Both the position numbers and the translations under genes were made by a program. Source: Stagnihabitans sp043721775 (lineage in GTDB: Bacteria; Pseudomonadota; Alphaproteobacteria; Rhodobacterales; Rhodobacteraceae). Taken from it: 64,000 nucleotides of DNA. The stretch spans positions 1-64,000 of the forward strand of contig JAYSQA010000093.1 of NCBI GenBank assembly GCA_043721775.1, written 5' to 3'. Positions within the stretch are counted from its first letter, which is position 1, and each line of letters begins with the position of its first letter. Shown here piece after piece: positions 18,117-26,007 of this stretch. Under the pieces are notes generated by a model. The model saw nothing but the letters and a program-made list of their open reading frames with translations, had not been told where the DNA came from and did no database searches.

Positions 18117-19100
18117 TCAGGGCAGGGGCCGCAGGGTGCCGCGCTCGACGATGTGACAGGGGAATATCCGGGCCTCGACCGGGCGGGCGGGCTCGGCCAG
18201 CCGGGCGCGCATCAGGTCGATGGCACCGCTGACGATGGCGTCGAAGGGCTGGTGTATGGTGGTCAGGTTGATATTGGCCCAACCCGCCATCGCCATATCG
18301 TTCAGCCCGATCAGGCCAAGGTCATCCGGCACCCGCAAGCCAGCGCTTTGGGCGGCGGACAAAGCGCCGATCGACAGCACGTCGTCGGCGCAGAACCAGG
18401 CCTGTGCAGGGGCGGTGCGAAGCAGGCGGGTCATCTCGGCCCGTCCCGCCTCGAACCCGTAAGTCCCGGCGAAACTGGCGCTGGCCTCTACGCCTGCGCA
18501 GGCGGCCATGAACCCGGTCAAACGGTCTTGCGTGGTAGAGGCACCTTCAGGCCCACCCATGAACCCGATGGACTGATAACCGCGTGCGATCAGCGTCTTG
18601 GCCGCCATGGCCCCCGCCGCGACATTGTCAATCGCCACCACATCCGTAGCCCCCGTCACCCGGCCAAAGGCATGAACCACCGGCACTCCGGCATCCTGAA
18701 ACGCTGCCGCAAAGCCGTCCGGCAGGTGCGAGGTCGCCACGATCACCCCATCCACCGAATACTGCCGCAACAGGGTAAGGGACCGCGCCGGGTCGGTTTC
18801 TTCGGACAGGTTCACCAGCAGGGGGCGCAAGGCATGGTCTTGCAGGCCCCGGGTGAACAGGTCGAAGATGTGCAGGAACACCGGGTTGTGAAAGTTGTTG
18901 CTGACCAGCCCGACCAGTTGCGTCTTGCGCGTCGTCAGGCTGCGCGCCAGCATGTTGGGGCTGTAGCCCAAAGCCTGTGCGGCAGCCTCGACGTTCGCCC
19001 GCATCGCGGGTGAGACCGAGGCCCCCGGCGTGAAGGTGCGTGACACGGCGGCGCGTGACACGCCCGCCTTTTCTGCCACATCCGCCAAAGTAACTGCCAT
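18117..19100 (-). CDS. LacI-family transcriptional regulator
   Basis: 327 residues. The N-terminal helix-turn-helix with hinge reads VTLADVAEKAGVSRAAVSR and is followed by the ALGYSPNMLARSL hinge block, then a periplasmic-binding-protein effector domain (GLVSNNFHNPVF, FGRVTG). The only LacI-type palindrome found is at 14637-14654, in the divergent iol-type promoter, which makes that the probable target. The gene is convergent with the plus-strand arm and lies 13 bases after the DeoR-type gene on the same strand. Confidence 0.92.
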   Translation of the reverse strand: MAVTLADVAEKAGVSRAAVSRTFTPGASVSPAMRANVEAAAQALGYSPNMLARSLTTRKTQLVGLVSNNFHNPVFLHIFDLFTRGLQDHALRPLLVNLSEETDPARSLTLLRQYSVDGVIVATSHLPDGFAAAFQDAGVPVVHAFGRVTGATDVVAIDNVAAGAMAAKTLIARGYQSIGFMGGPEGASTTQDRLTGFMAACAGVEASASFAGTYGFEAGRAEMTRLLRTAPAQAWFCADDVLSIGALSAAQSAGLRVPDDLGLIGLNDMAMAGWANINLTTIHQPFDAIVSGAIDLMRARLAEPARPVEARIFPCHIVERGTLRPLP

Positions 19101-19113
19101 TTGGCCTGCCTTT

Positions 19114-19929
19114 TCAAACTGCGATCAGAACCTTGATGCCGCGCGCCTCAAACGCCTGCGCATCGGCATCGGAAATCCCCTCATCGGTGGTGAAGGATTG
19201 AATGACCTCCAGCGCGTCAAGCCGGGTGAACGAGGATTTGTTGATCTTGGAACTGTCCGCCACAAGATAGACATGGGCGGCGGCTTTGATCATCGCTTCT
19301 TTCAGTTGCAGATCGGCCAATGAAGGGTAGGTCAGGCCGGTATCCAAAGCGACCCCCGCCGTGGCAAGGAACAGCTTGCCCGCAAAGATGTTGCAGAAGT
19401 ATTCCACCGACTTGTCACCCGACAAGGACAGCGTCGGCGCCTTGAACTGGCCGCCCGGCATATGCACGGCAAAGCCCGGCACAGCCCCAAGGATCAGCGC
19501 GATGTTCAGCGAATTGGTGAACACGGTCAGATCGCTGCGCCCGGTCAGTCGCGCGGCGATTTCCGTGGTGGTGCCTGCATCAAGGATCAGGGTTTCGCCA
19601 TTGCCAACCAGACTGGCCGCCAGCGCCTCGATCTTGCGCTTTTTCTCCATGTTTTCCTGATGGTGCAGGGTGACCGTGTTCACCTGCGCCGGGACAGAGT
19701 TCAGGTACGCCCCGCCATGTTCGCGGGTAACGCCGCCCTCTTGCTCCAGCCGTTCAAGGTCTTGCCGGATGGTCGCCTCGGACACCTGAAAGGCCTGCGC
19801 AAGGTCGCGCACCCGGGCCGAGCCTTCTTCCTGAATCCACTCAAGTATCCGGCGACGGCGGGGTTCGGACAGAAGGCCCGTCAGGGGTTCAGTGGGCTGT
19901 TTCACAGCAGGCTTGACGAGAGGCTTCAC
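19114..19929 (-). CDS. DeoR/GlpR-family transcriptional regulator
   Basis: 271 residues from a GTG at 19929 preceded by AAAGGAG; an ATG 60 bases upstream is open but poorly placed and would overlap the likely operator. The DeoR helix-turn-helix (RRRRILEWIQEEGSARVRDL, then FQVSEATIRQDLERLE) covers about residues 23-75, and the C-terminal sugar-phosphate sensor carries ILDAGTTTEIA. It is divergent from the fucose-isomerase-like gene and is the probable repressor of that operon, responding to a phosphorylated sugar. Confidence 0.9.
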   Translation of the reverse strand: MKPLVKPAVKQPTEPLTGLLSEPRRRRILEWIQEEGSARVRDLAQAFQVSEATIRQDLERLEQEGGVTREHGGAYLNSVPAQVNTVTLHHQENMEKKRKIEALAASLVGNGETLILDAGTTTEIAARLTGRSDLTVFTNSLNIALILGAVPGFAVHMPGGQFKAPTLSLSGDKSVEYFCNIFAGKLFLATAGVALDTGLTYPSLADLQLKEAMIKAAAHVYLVADSSKINKSSFTRLDALEVIQSFTTDEGISDADAQAFEARGIKVLIAV

Positions 19930-19967
19930 GGGCGCTCCTTTGGTTTTCTTTAGCGTACCGCAAAGAG

Positions 19968-19985
19968 TTTCGATTATAAACGAAA
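19968..19985. promoter_or_regulatory. Near-perfect 18-bp inverted repeat, probable DeoR operator
   Basis: TTTCGATTATAAACGAAA matches its reverse complement at 16 of 18 positions, with TTTCG/CGAAA arms as seen in several DeoR-family operators. It lies between the divergent regulator (start 19929) and isomerase gene (start 20029), about 40 bases from each. Confidence 0.55.
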
Positions 19986-20028
19986 GCATTCAGCGGCAAG
20001 CGATACCAAACGCAAAGAGCGGGTAGCG

Positions 20029-21444
20029 ATGGCATTGCACATCAAACGGCAGGTGACTTTGGGTCTGGTGATTGGGTCATGGGCCTTCTTCAGCCCCGCG
20101 CCCTGTCTGGAAAGCCGCAATGAAACCTTGGCGCATTTCGCCCGGCTGGGTATCAAGGCGCTGATCCTGCCCTATGAAGCGACGGCGAATGGTGCTGTGC
20201 AGTCGATCCCGGATGCCGAACTTTACGCCAGCTTCTTCAAGCAGCACCGCGATGGGATTGACGGTCTGGTGATCTGCCTGCCCAACTTCGGCGATGAAAT
20301 TGCGATTGTCGAACTGGTGAACCGCGCCAAACCGATAGTCACTATCCTGCTGCAAGCCTCGAATGACAAGGTTGACAAGGTTTCCATCAGCCAGCGCCGC
20401 GATGCGTTCTGCGGCAAGATTTCGGTGACCAACAACTTTTGCCAATACGGCGTGCCGTTTACCGAAACCAGCAGCCAAACCTGCGACACCTTTGGCGCGG
20501 AGTTTGGTGCGGATCTTGAAAGGTTCTTTCGGCTGTGCCGCACTGTGAAGGGTCTGCGCGGCGCGCGGCTGGGGGCGATAGGTGCCCGGACCGAAGCGTT
20601 CCAGACCATGCGCAACAGTGAAAAGCTGTTGCAGGCGTCGGGGGTTATGGTTGTCACGGTGGACCTGTCCGAGATGATCGGCGCTGCGGGCCGCGTCAGC
20701 GATACCGATGCCGACCTGATCACCAAGCTTGCGAAGATCAAGGCTTACGGCACCATTCCGGCCCATATCAAACCCGAGCAGATTTCGAAGCAGGCCAAGT
20801 GGTCGCTGGCTGTCGACCGCTGGATTGAAGACAACGGCTGCAACGCTTCCGCCATTCAGTGCTGGCGGTCGTTGCAGGATAACTTCGGCTGCGCCACCTG
20901 CCTGACCATGAGCATGATGGGCGAAGAGCTGATGCCAAGTGCCTGTGAGGTCGACATCATGGGGGCTTTGTCGATGTATGCGCTGGCGCTGGCCTCTGGC
21001 GTACCTCCGGCGATTCTGGATTGGAACAACAACTACCGGTCTGAGGTGGATAAATGCGTCTGCACCCATTGCGGCAACTTCCCCAGGAAGTTCATCGGTT
21101 CCACGCCTGAAATCAGCGAACTGGATGTTTTGGGTGCCGTGATTGGCCGGGAAAAGTGCTTTGGTGCGGTCAAGGGCAAGGTGAAAGCGGGCGACATGAC
21201 CTTCTTCCGGGTGTCGTCAGATGACCGGGCGGGAACGCTGAAGACCTATCTGGGGCAGGGGGCGTTCACCGATGATCCCCTCCCGATGGATGGCGGCATT
21301 GCGGTTTCTCACGTGAAAGACCTGCGCAAGCTGATGCGCTTTGTGACGCAGACCGGTTTTGAACACCACGTGGCGATGGTGCGCGGCCATCATGCGGATG
21401 TGGTGTCAGAGGCCGTCAACCGCTACCTCAACTGGCCGATGTAG
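20029..21444 (+). CDS. L-fucose isomerase-like sugar isomerase
   Basis: 471 residues resembling the L-fucose/L-arabinose isomerase superfamily. The protein has the three-part FucI/AraA layout, with ALSMYALALASG and HVAMVRGHHADV towards the C-terminus, and several cysteines (VCTHCGNF) that may bind metal. FucI proteins are usually near 590 residues and AraA about 500, so this is a shorter subgroup. Such enzymes interconvert aldoses and ketoses with a divalent metal. It heads an operon with a two-gene transketolase and an FGGY kinase, implying that the ketose made is phosphorylated and then cleaved by two-carbon transfer. The substrate is unknown. Confidence 0.78.
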   Translation: MALHIKRQVTLGLVIGSWAFFSPAPCLESRNETLAHFARLGIKALILPYEATANGAVQSIPDAELYASFFKQHRDGIDGLVICLPNFGDEIAIVELVNRAKPIVTILLQASNDKVDKVSISQRRDAFCGKISVTNNFCQYGVPFTETSSQTCDTFGAEFGADLERFFRLCRTVKGLRGARLGAIGARTEAFQTMRNSEKLLQASGVMVVTVDLSEMIGAAGRVSDTDADLITKLAKIKAYGTIPAHIKPEQISKQAKWSLAVDRWIEDNGCNASAIQCWRSLQDNFGCATCLTMSMMGEELMPSACEVDIMGALSMYALALASGVPPAILDWNNNYRSEVDKCVCTHCGNFPRKFIGSTPEISELDVLGAVIGREKCFGAVKGKVKAGDMTFFRVSSDDRAGTLKTYLGQGAFTDDPLPMDGGIAVSHVKDLRKLMRFVTQTGFEHHVAMVRGHHADVVSEAVNRYLNWPM

Positions 21445-21476
21445 CACCACGGCGCGGAAGCCGAGGCAAAACTGTC

Positions 21477-22290
21477 ATGCAGAACGATCCCATCCCGAAC
21501 ATCAAGGCCAAGGCTTTGTGGATGCGCCGCCGCAGCTTTCAGATGGTGTATGAGGCGCAGCTGGGCCATCCTGGCGGCGGCTTCTCAGCCACCGATATTC
21601 TGGCGACGCTGTATTTCGGCGTGATGACCTATGACCCCAAGCGGCCAGACTGGCCGCAGCGCGACCGCTTCATCATGTCCAAGGGTCACGCCTTAAGTTC
21701 GCTGTAAACGGTGCTGTCGGCGGCGGGGTATTTTCCGGAAAGCTGGCTCGACACCAATATGAAGAACGGATCGAAGCTGAACGGCCACCCCAACCCGAAC
21801 TACCTGGCCGGAGTCGTGACGAACACCGGGCCGTTGGGCCATGGCACGCCGGTGGCGGTGGGCATCGCGATTGCGGGCCAGATCACCGGAGCCAGCTACC
21901 GCACCTTCGTTCTGACCGGGGATGGCGAGTTGCAGGAAGGTTCCAACTGGGAGGCTGCGGGTCTGGCGGGGCACCGCAAGCTTGCCAACCTGACCCTGAT
22001 GGTTGACCGCAACCGCTTGCAGCAGGGCGCTGGCACCGAAGAGACGATGACGATGGACCCGCTGGACGACCGCTTTCCGCGCCTTTGGCTGGGATGTGGT
22101 GACGGTCGACGGCCATGACCACGCCGCTTTGCTGGCGGTTCTGTCCGCCCCTGCGGGCGCAAAACCCCGGGCTGTGATCGCCAATACGGTGAAGGGCAAG
22201 GGTGTGTCCTTCATGGAAGGCCAAGCCAAATGGCACCACGGTATGCCCAATGCCGCACAATTCGCCCTCGCGATGGAGGAGTTGGTCTGA
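21477..22290 (+). pseudogene. Transketolase N-terminal (TPP-binding) subunit, broken by a stop and a frameshift
   Basis: The gene reads as a normal transketolase A subunit of about 270 residues (QLGHPGGGFSATDILATLYF, MSKGHALSSL, then LTGDGELQEGSNWEAA) but has two lesions. A TAA at 21705-21707 stands where a Tyr is expected between GHALSSL and TVLSAAGYF. One extra T in the TTT run at 22074-22076 shifts the frame before RAFGWDVVTVDGHD. The restored frame ends at a TGA overlapping the next ATG, as in an intact pair. It may be a true pseudogene or a sequence error. If intact it would bind TPP and partner the 22290-23261 product. Confidence 0.8.
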
Positions 22291-23261
22291 TGTCCCATGC
22301 TGTTGAAACCGTCGGGTTTTATGATTGCCGGGATGCTTGGGTGAAAACCTTGGTCGCCTTGGCCGAAGCCGATGACCGGATTGTTACCGTGGTCAACGAC
22401 TCGGTCGGGTCATCGAAATTGTGGGCGTTTCAGGCGAAATTCCCTGACCGCACGATCAACGTAGGCATTGCGGAACAATGCATGGTGGGTGTCGGGGCAG
22501 GGCTTGCGAATGGCGGGCGCATCCCCTTCGTCTCGGCGGCGTCTTGCTTTCTGACGGGCCGTTCATTGGAACAGGTCAAGGCGGACGGGGCTTACGCCAA
22601 TTTCAATGTGAAGCTGATCGGTCAATCCTCTGGCATCGCTTACGCCGAACTGGGGCCGACGCACCATTCCATCGGGGATTTCGCCTGGCTGCGGCCCCTG
22701 ACCAACCTGACCGTGATCTGCCCGGCTGACGCGTGGGAGACGGCGGAGGCGGTGAAATGGGCCGCTGGCCATGAGGGCCCGGTCTATATCCGCCTGTCCC
22801 GGATGCCCGTGCCGCTGCTGGACGTGGCAAACCGGGTCTTCCGACCGGGCAAGGCGGAAACGGTGCGCGAGGGGCATCAGGTGGAGATCCTTGCCTGTGG
22901 CACCACGGTGCATCTGGCCGCAGCAGCGGCGGACCTGTTGAAGGCTGACGGCATCCACGCCCGCGTTCTGAAATTTCCCACAATCAACCCCCTTGATGAG
23001 GCGGCGATTGATGCCGCCGCTGAAACCGGGGCGATTGTCACGGTTGAAGAGGCGGGTATTCGTGGCGGGCTTGGCGGGGCGGTGGCGGAATACACCGCCT
23101 CTAACCGTCCGGTGCCGGTAGAGAGGGTTGGCTTTGCGGGCTTTCAGCCGACCGGGTCTTTGGACTATCTGTTCAAGGAAAGTGGCCTGACGGCTGATGG
23201 CATCGCCGCTGCGGCGCGCAGGTCCATCAAACGGGGCGCGTTGATGCGGGCCGCAAGATGA
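22290..23261 (+). CDS. Transketolase C-terminal subunit
   Basis: 323 residues starting at ATG 22290, coupled to the upstream subunit by ATGA. It covers the pyrimidine-binding and C-terminal domains of transketolase; the catalytic Glu lies in NVGIAEQ and the domain ends with a typical EEAGIRGGLGGAVAE block. Split transketolases of this size act on unusual sugar phosphates such as apulose 4-phosphate, and also occur in DXS-like or unknown roles. It overlaps the kinase gene by 4 bases. It is intact even though its partner gene is broken. Confidence 0.87.
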   Translation: MSHAVETVGFYDCRDAWVKTLVALAEADDRIVTVVNDSVGSSKLWAFQAKFPDRTINVGIAEQCMVGVGAGLANGGRIPFVSAASCFLTGRSLEQVKADGAYANFNVKLIGQSSGIAYAELGPTHHSIGDFAWLRPLTNLTVICPADAWETAEAVKWAAGHEGPVYIRLSRMPVPLLDVANRVFRPGKAETVREGHQVEILACGTTVHLAAAAADLLKADGIHARVLKFPTINPLDEAAIDAAAETGAIVTVEEAGIRGGLGGAVAEYTASNRPVPVERVGFAGFQPTGSLDYLFKESGLTADGIAAAARRSIKRGALMRAAR

Positions 23262-24784
23262 GCTTTGTGCTGGCCATTGATCAAGGCACCACCAACACCA
23301 AGGCCGTGCTGGTGGATGGGGCCGGGCAGATCGTCGCCCGGGCGTCTTCGGCGCTGACCACCGCCTATCCGCAGAACGGCTGGGCCGAGCCATCGGCTGC
23401 CGATATCTGGGCCAGCGTGCAGGCTGTGATCGCCGATCTGGTGGCGCAAAAGCCGGGGCAGATCAAAGCCATCGCCATCGCCAACCAGCGTGAGACTTTG
23501 GTGATCTGGGACGCTGACACCAGCCAGCCCATCCATCCCGCCATCATCTGGCAATGCCGCCGCACGGCAGACGTTTGTGCGGGGCTGATTGCTGCGGGCC
23601 ATGACGCTGCGGTGGTCGCGGCGACAGGCTTGGGGATCAATCCGCTGTTTCCGGCCGCCAAACTTGGCCGGGTGATGCGCCATGTGCCGCAAGCGCAGGC
23701 GCTGGCCGACACCGGGCGCTTGCGGGCGGGTACGGTGGATGCGTGGCTTTTGTGGAACCTGACCAGGGGGGCCAGCTTTGCCACCGACCATTCCAACGCC
23801 TCGCGCACGCAATTGTTCGACACCGAAAAGTTGGTGTGGAGTGCAGACCTGTGCGCGCTGTTCGGTGCGCCGATCACAGCCTTGCCGCAGCCGATGCCCT
23901 CGGACCAGCGGTTTGGGGTGACCGCTGACACCACCGCCTTGCCTGCCGGAGTGCCGATCCTTGCCATGATGGGCGACAGCCATGCCGCCCTTTATGGCCA
24001 TGGCATCCGGGGTCCGGGAACGGTGAAGGCGACCTATGGCACCGGCGCTAGTCTTTTGACGCTGACGCCGGGGCGCGTGGTGTCGTCGAATGGCATGTCG
24101 GGCACGATTGCGTGGAGTGACCATACCGGGACGCCTTATGCGCTGGAGGGCAATATCACCGTGTCCGCACAAGCTGCGGCCTTCATGGCGCAGCTGTTTT
24201 GGATGTCGGTGCAGGCGCTGTCTGATCTGGCGCAGACGGTGCAAGACAGTGCCGGTGTGGCCTTTGTGCCCGCACTGGCGGGCTTGGGTGCGCAGCATTG
24301 GGATGACCATGCGACGGGCATGTTGACGGGGATGACCCACGGCACCTTGCCCGCCCATCTGGCGCGGGCGACGTTTGAAGCCATCGCAGCCCAGATCGCC
24401 GACGTGCTGGCCGCGATGGAGCGTGACATGGGCCAAAGCCTGACGATGTTGCGGGCAGATGGCGGGGCCTCGGCCAATCCGTTCCTGATGCAGCTTCAGG
24501 CTGATGTGCTGCGGCGTCGGGTTCTGCAAAGCCCGGTTGAAGAAGTCGGCGCCCTTGGAGCAGCCGCCATGGCCTTTGCCCATCTGGGCCACATCATGCC
24601 GCCGGAACAATCCACTCCGACCCGGTTTGACCCTGGCCCCGCCGATCCGGCGCTGGCCCAAGTCTGGGCGCAGGCCGTTGCGCGTGCCAAGGCCAGAGTT
24701 CAGGGCCAGAGTTCAGGGCCAGAGTTCAGGGCCCCGAAGTTTGGGGCAAAAGTCCGAGGCCGGAGTGCAGGGTCTGGGGCCTGA
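23258..24784 (+). CDS. FGGY-family carbohydrate kinase
   Basis: 508 residues with the FGGY/actin fold: N-terminal phosphate loop AIDQGTTNTKAVLVD from residue 6, NQRETLVIWD, and C-terminal ADGGASANPFLMQ. Members phosphorylate glycerol, xylulose, ribulose, apulose and related polyols or ketoses. It closes the operon and would phosphorylate the ketose made by the isomerase before transketolase action. The last 30 or so residues (from about KARVQGQSSG) are translated from a 13-bp tandem repeat and are rich in Gly, Ser and Arg, so the natural C-terminus has probably been replaced by repeat-derived sequence. Confidence 0.88.
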   Translation: MSFVLAIDQGTTNTKAVLVDGAGQIVARASSALTTAYPQNGWAEPSAADIWASVQAVIADLVAQKPGQIKAIAIANQRETLVIWDADTSQPIHPAIIWQCRRTADVCAGLIAAGHDAAVVAATGLGINPLFPAAKLGRVMRHVPQAQALADTGRLRAGTVDAWLLWNLTRGASFATDHSNASRTQLFDTEKLVWSADLCALFGAPITALPQPMPSDQRFGVTADTTALPAGVPILAMMGDSHAALYGHGIRGPGTVKATYGTGASLLTLTPGRVVSSNGMSGTIAWSDHTGTPYALEGNITVSAQAAAFMAQLFWMSVQALSDLAQTVQDSAGVAFVPALAGLGAQHWDDHATGMLTGMTHGTLPAHLARATFEAIAAQIADVLAAMERDMGQSLTMLRADGGASANPFLMQLQADVLRRRVLQSPVEEVGALGAAAMAFAHLGHIMPPEQSTPTRFDPGPADPALAQVWAQAVARAKARVQGQSSGPEFRAPKFGAKVRGRSAGSGA

Positions 24785-24840
24785 GTCTGGGGCCTGGGCT
24801 TGATTTGGGGTCCGGGCTTGGTTTGGGGTCAGGGAATGGG
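24691..24840. repeat. 13-bp tandem repeat decaying into G-rich repeats
   Basis: GGCCAGAGTTCAG occurs three times in a row at 24691-24729 and then degenerates into TCTGGGGCCTG/TTGGGGTC-like units up to about 24840. It spans the kinase 3' end and the following spacer. The rest of the spacer to 24947 holds a probable promoter for the transporter gene but no gene. Confidence 0.85.
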
Positions 24841-24947
24841 GCTTGAACCCGAAGGCTATGACGCGGGTGCATGGCGGCTTGTCGGGAATGTTGGGTTATC
24901 GCTAACGGCTTCGAGCTGTACACGTACGGTACTCCAAAGGACATCCC

Positions 24948-25862
24948 ATGGCCGACGTGACCTATATTGCCGCCCAAAGCCGCCCGACGCAGGGGGCGGT
25001 GCTGATGGCCACTGCGGTGCTGCTGTTTGCTTGCATGGATGTGACGACCAAGCATATGGCCCTTACCTATGCCGTGCCGTTGATCGTCTTTGTCCGCTAC
25101 GCTGGCAACCTGCTGACGTTGCTGGCGGTCTTTGGCCCTCGCAAGGGTCGCAGCCTGTTCCGGGTGCAGCGGCGCGGTTTGGTGGCCTTGCGGGCGATCT
25201 GCCTTGCCGGTGCCTCGTTGTTCGCGGCGCTGGCGTTTCAGCGCATGCCGGTGGCCGAGACCATCGCGATTATCTTCCTCGCCCCGTTCGGCGTCATGTT
25301 GCTGGCGGGCCCGATCCTGGGTGAAAAGGTGGGTCCTTTGCAATGGATGGCCGCCCTGCTGGGTTTTGCCGGGGTCTTGCTGATTGCCCATCCCGGCAGC
25401 GGGCTTGACCCATGGGGCGTGACCTTTGCCCTGATCACGGCAGCCGCAAGCATCGTCTACAACATGCTGTCGCGGACTTTGGCCCGGTCCGAGACGACCG
25501 AGGCCATGCTGGTTTGGACCGCCATGGCCGGCACCCTGGCCTTTGGCGCGGCCCTGCCGTGGAGCCTGCCGTCCGCCCTGCCCACCGTACTGGACATGGC
25601 CCTGTTTGCCGCCATGGGCATTCTGGCGACGGCGGGGCATTTCCTGTTCACCCAAGCCTGCCGCGTGGCCCCGGCTTCGGTCATAGCGCCGGTCAACTAT
25701 CTGCAACTGGTCTGGTCCGGCCTTTTGGGCCTTCTGGTCTTTGCCCACATGCCGGATCAATCGGCGCTGATCGGTATGGGGCTGATCGCCTTGGGTGGCA
25801 TTTCGGCGGCGATCTGGCCGCTGATCGCCCCGCGCGCCGTTCCAAGCGCCGAGGCCTGCTGA
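24948..25862 (+). CDS. EamA/DMT-family transporter
   Basis: 304 residues with about ten hydrophobic segments arranged as two EamA repeats, an inner-membrane drug/metabolite transporter. The first helix follows PTQGAVLMATAVLLFACMDV; the middle contains GEKVGPLQWMAALLGFAGV, a hallmark of the family. A Shine-Dalgarno AAAGGA precedes the ATG. It follows the sugar operon on the same strand after a 163-base spacer, so co-regulation is possible but not shown. Substrate unknown; exporters of amino acids or sugars are common in the family. Confidence 0.87.
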   Translation: MADVTYIAAQSRPTQGAVLMATAVLLFACMDVTTKHMALTYAVPLIVFVRYAGNLLTLLAVFGPRKGRSLFRVQRRGLVALRAICLAGASLFAALAFQRMPVAETIAIIFLAPFGVMLLAGPILGEKVGPLQWMAALLGFAGVLLIAHPGSGLDPWGVTFALITAAASIVYNMLSRTLARSETTEAMLVWTAMAGTLAFGAALPWSLPSALPTVLDMALFAAMGILATAGHFLFTQACRVAPASVIAPVNYLQLVWSGLLGLLVFAHMPDQSALIGMGLIALGGISAAIWPLIAPRAVPSAEAC

Positions 25863-25956
25863 ATAGGCAGGCTTTGGCCGCCATTTCGCCCGAAAATCAG
25901 GCGTTTGACAATTCCCCGCCCCTGCGCTTCACGCTTCCCCGTGCCCTTGGCCGCTG

Positions 25957-25971
25957 TCATGCTAGGCATGA
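25957..25971. promoter_or_regulatory. Short perfect inverted repeat upstream of the transglutaminase operon
   Basis: TCATGCTAGGCATGA consists of two 6-base arms around TAG, ending 36 bases before the ATG at 26008. It could be an operator or a small hairpin in the leader; no cognate regulator is visible. Confidence 0.3.
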
Positions 25972-26007
25972 TAAAAGGCGCGGGTCATTTGGCCCGGCGG
26001 AGGTTTC

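Noticed and set aside
23165..24661. 498-codon minus-strand open frame opposite the FGGY kinase
   Set aside because: A high-GC shadow frame of the kinase: rich in Arg, His and Gln, no motif, and the kinase itself is well conserved. The same holds for long antisense frames at 12673-14097, 26806-28275 and 38793-40001.
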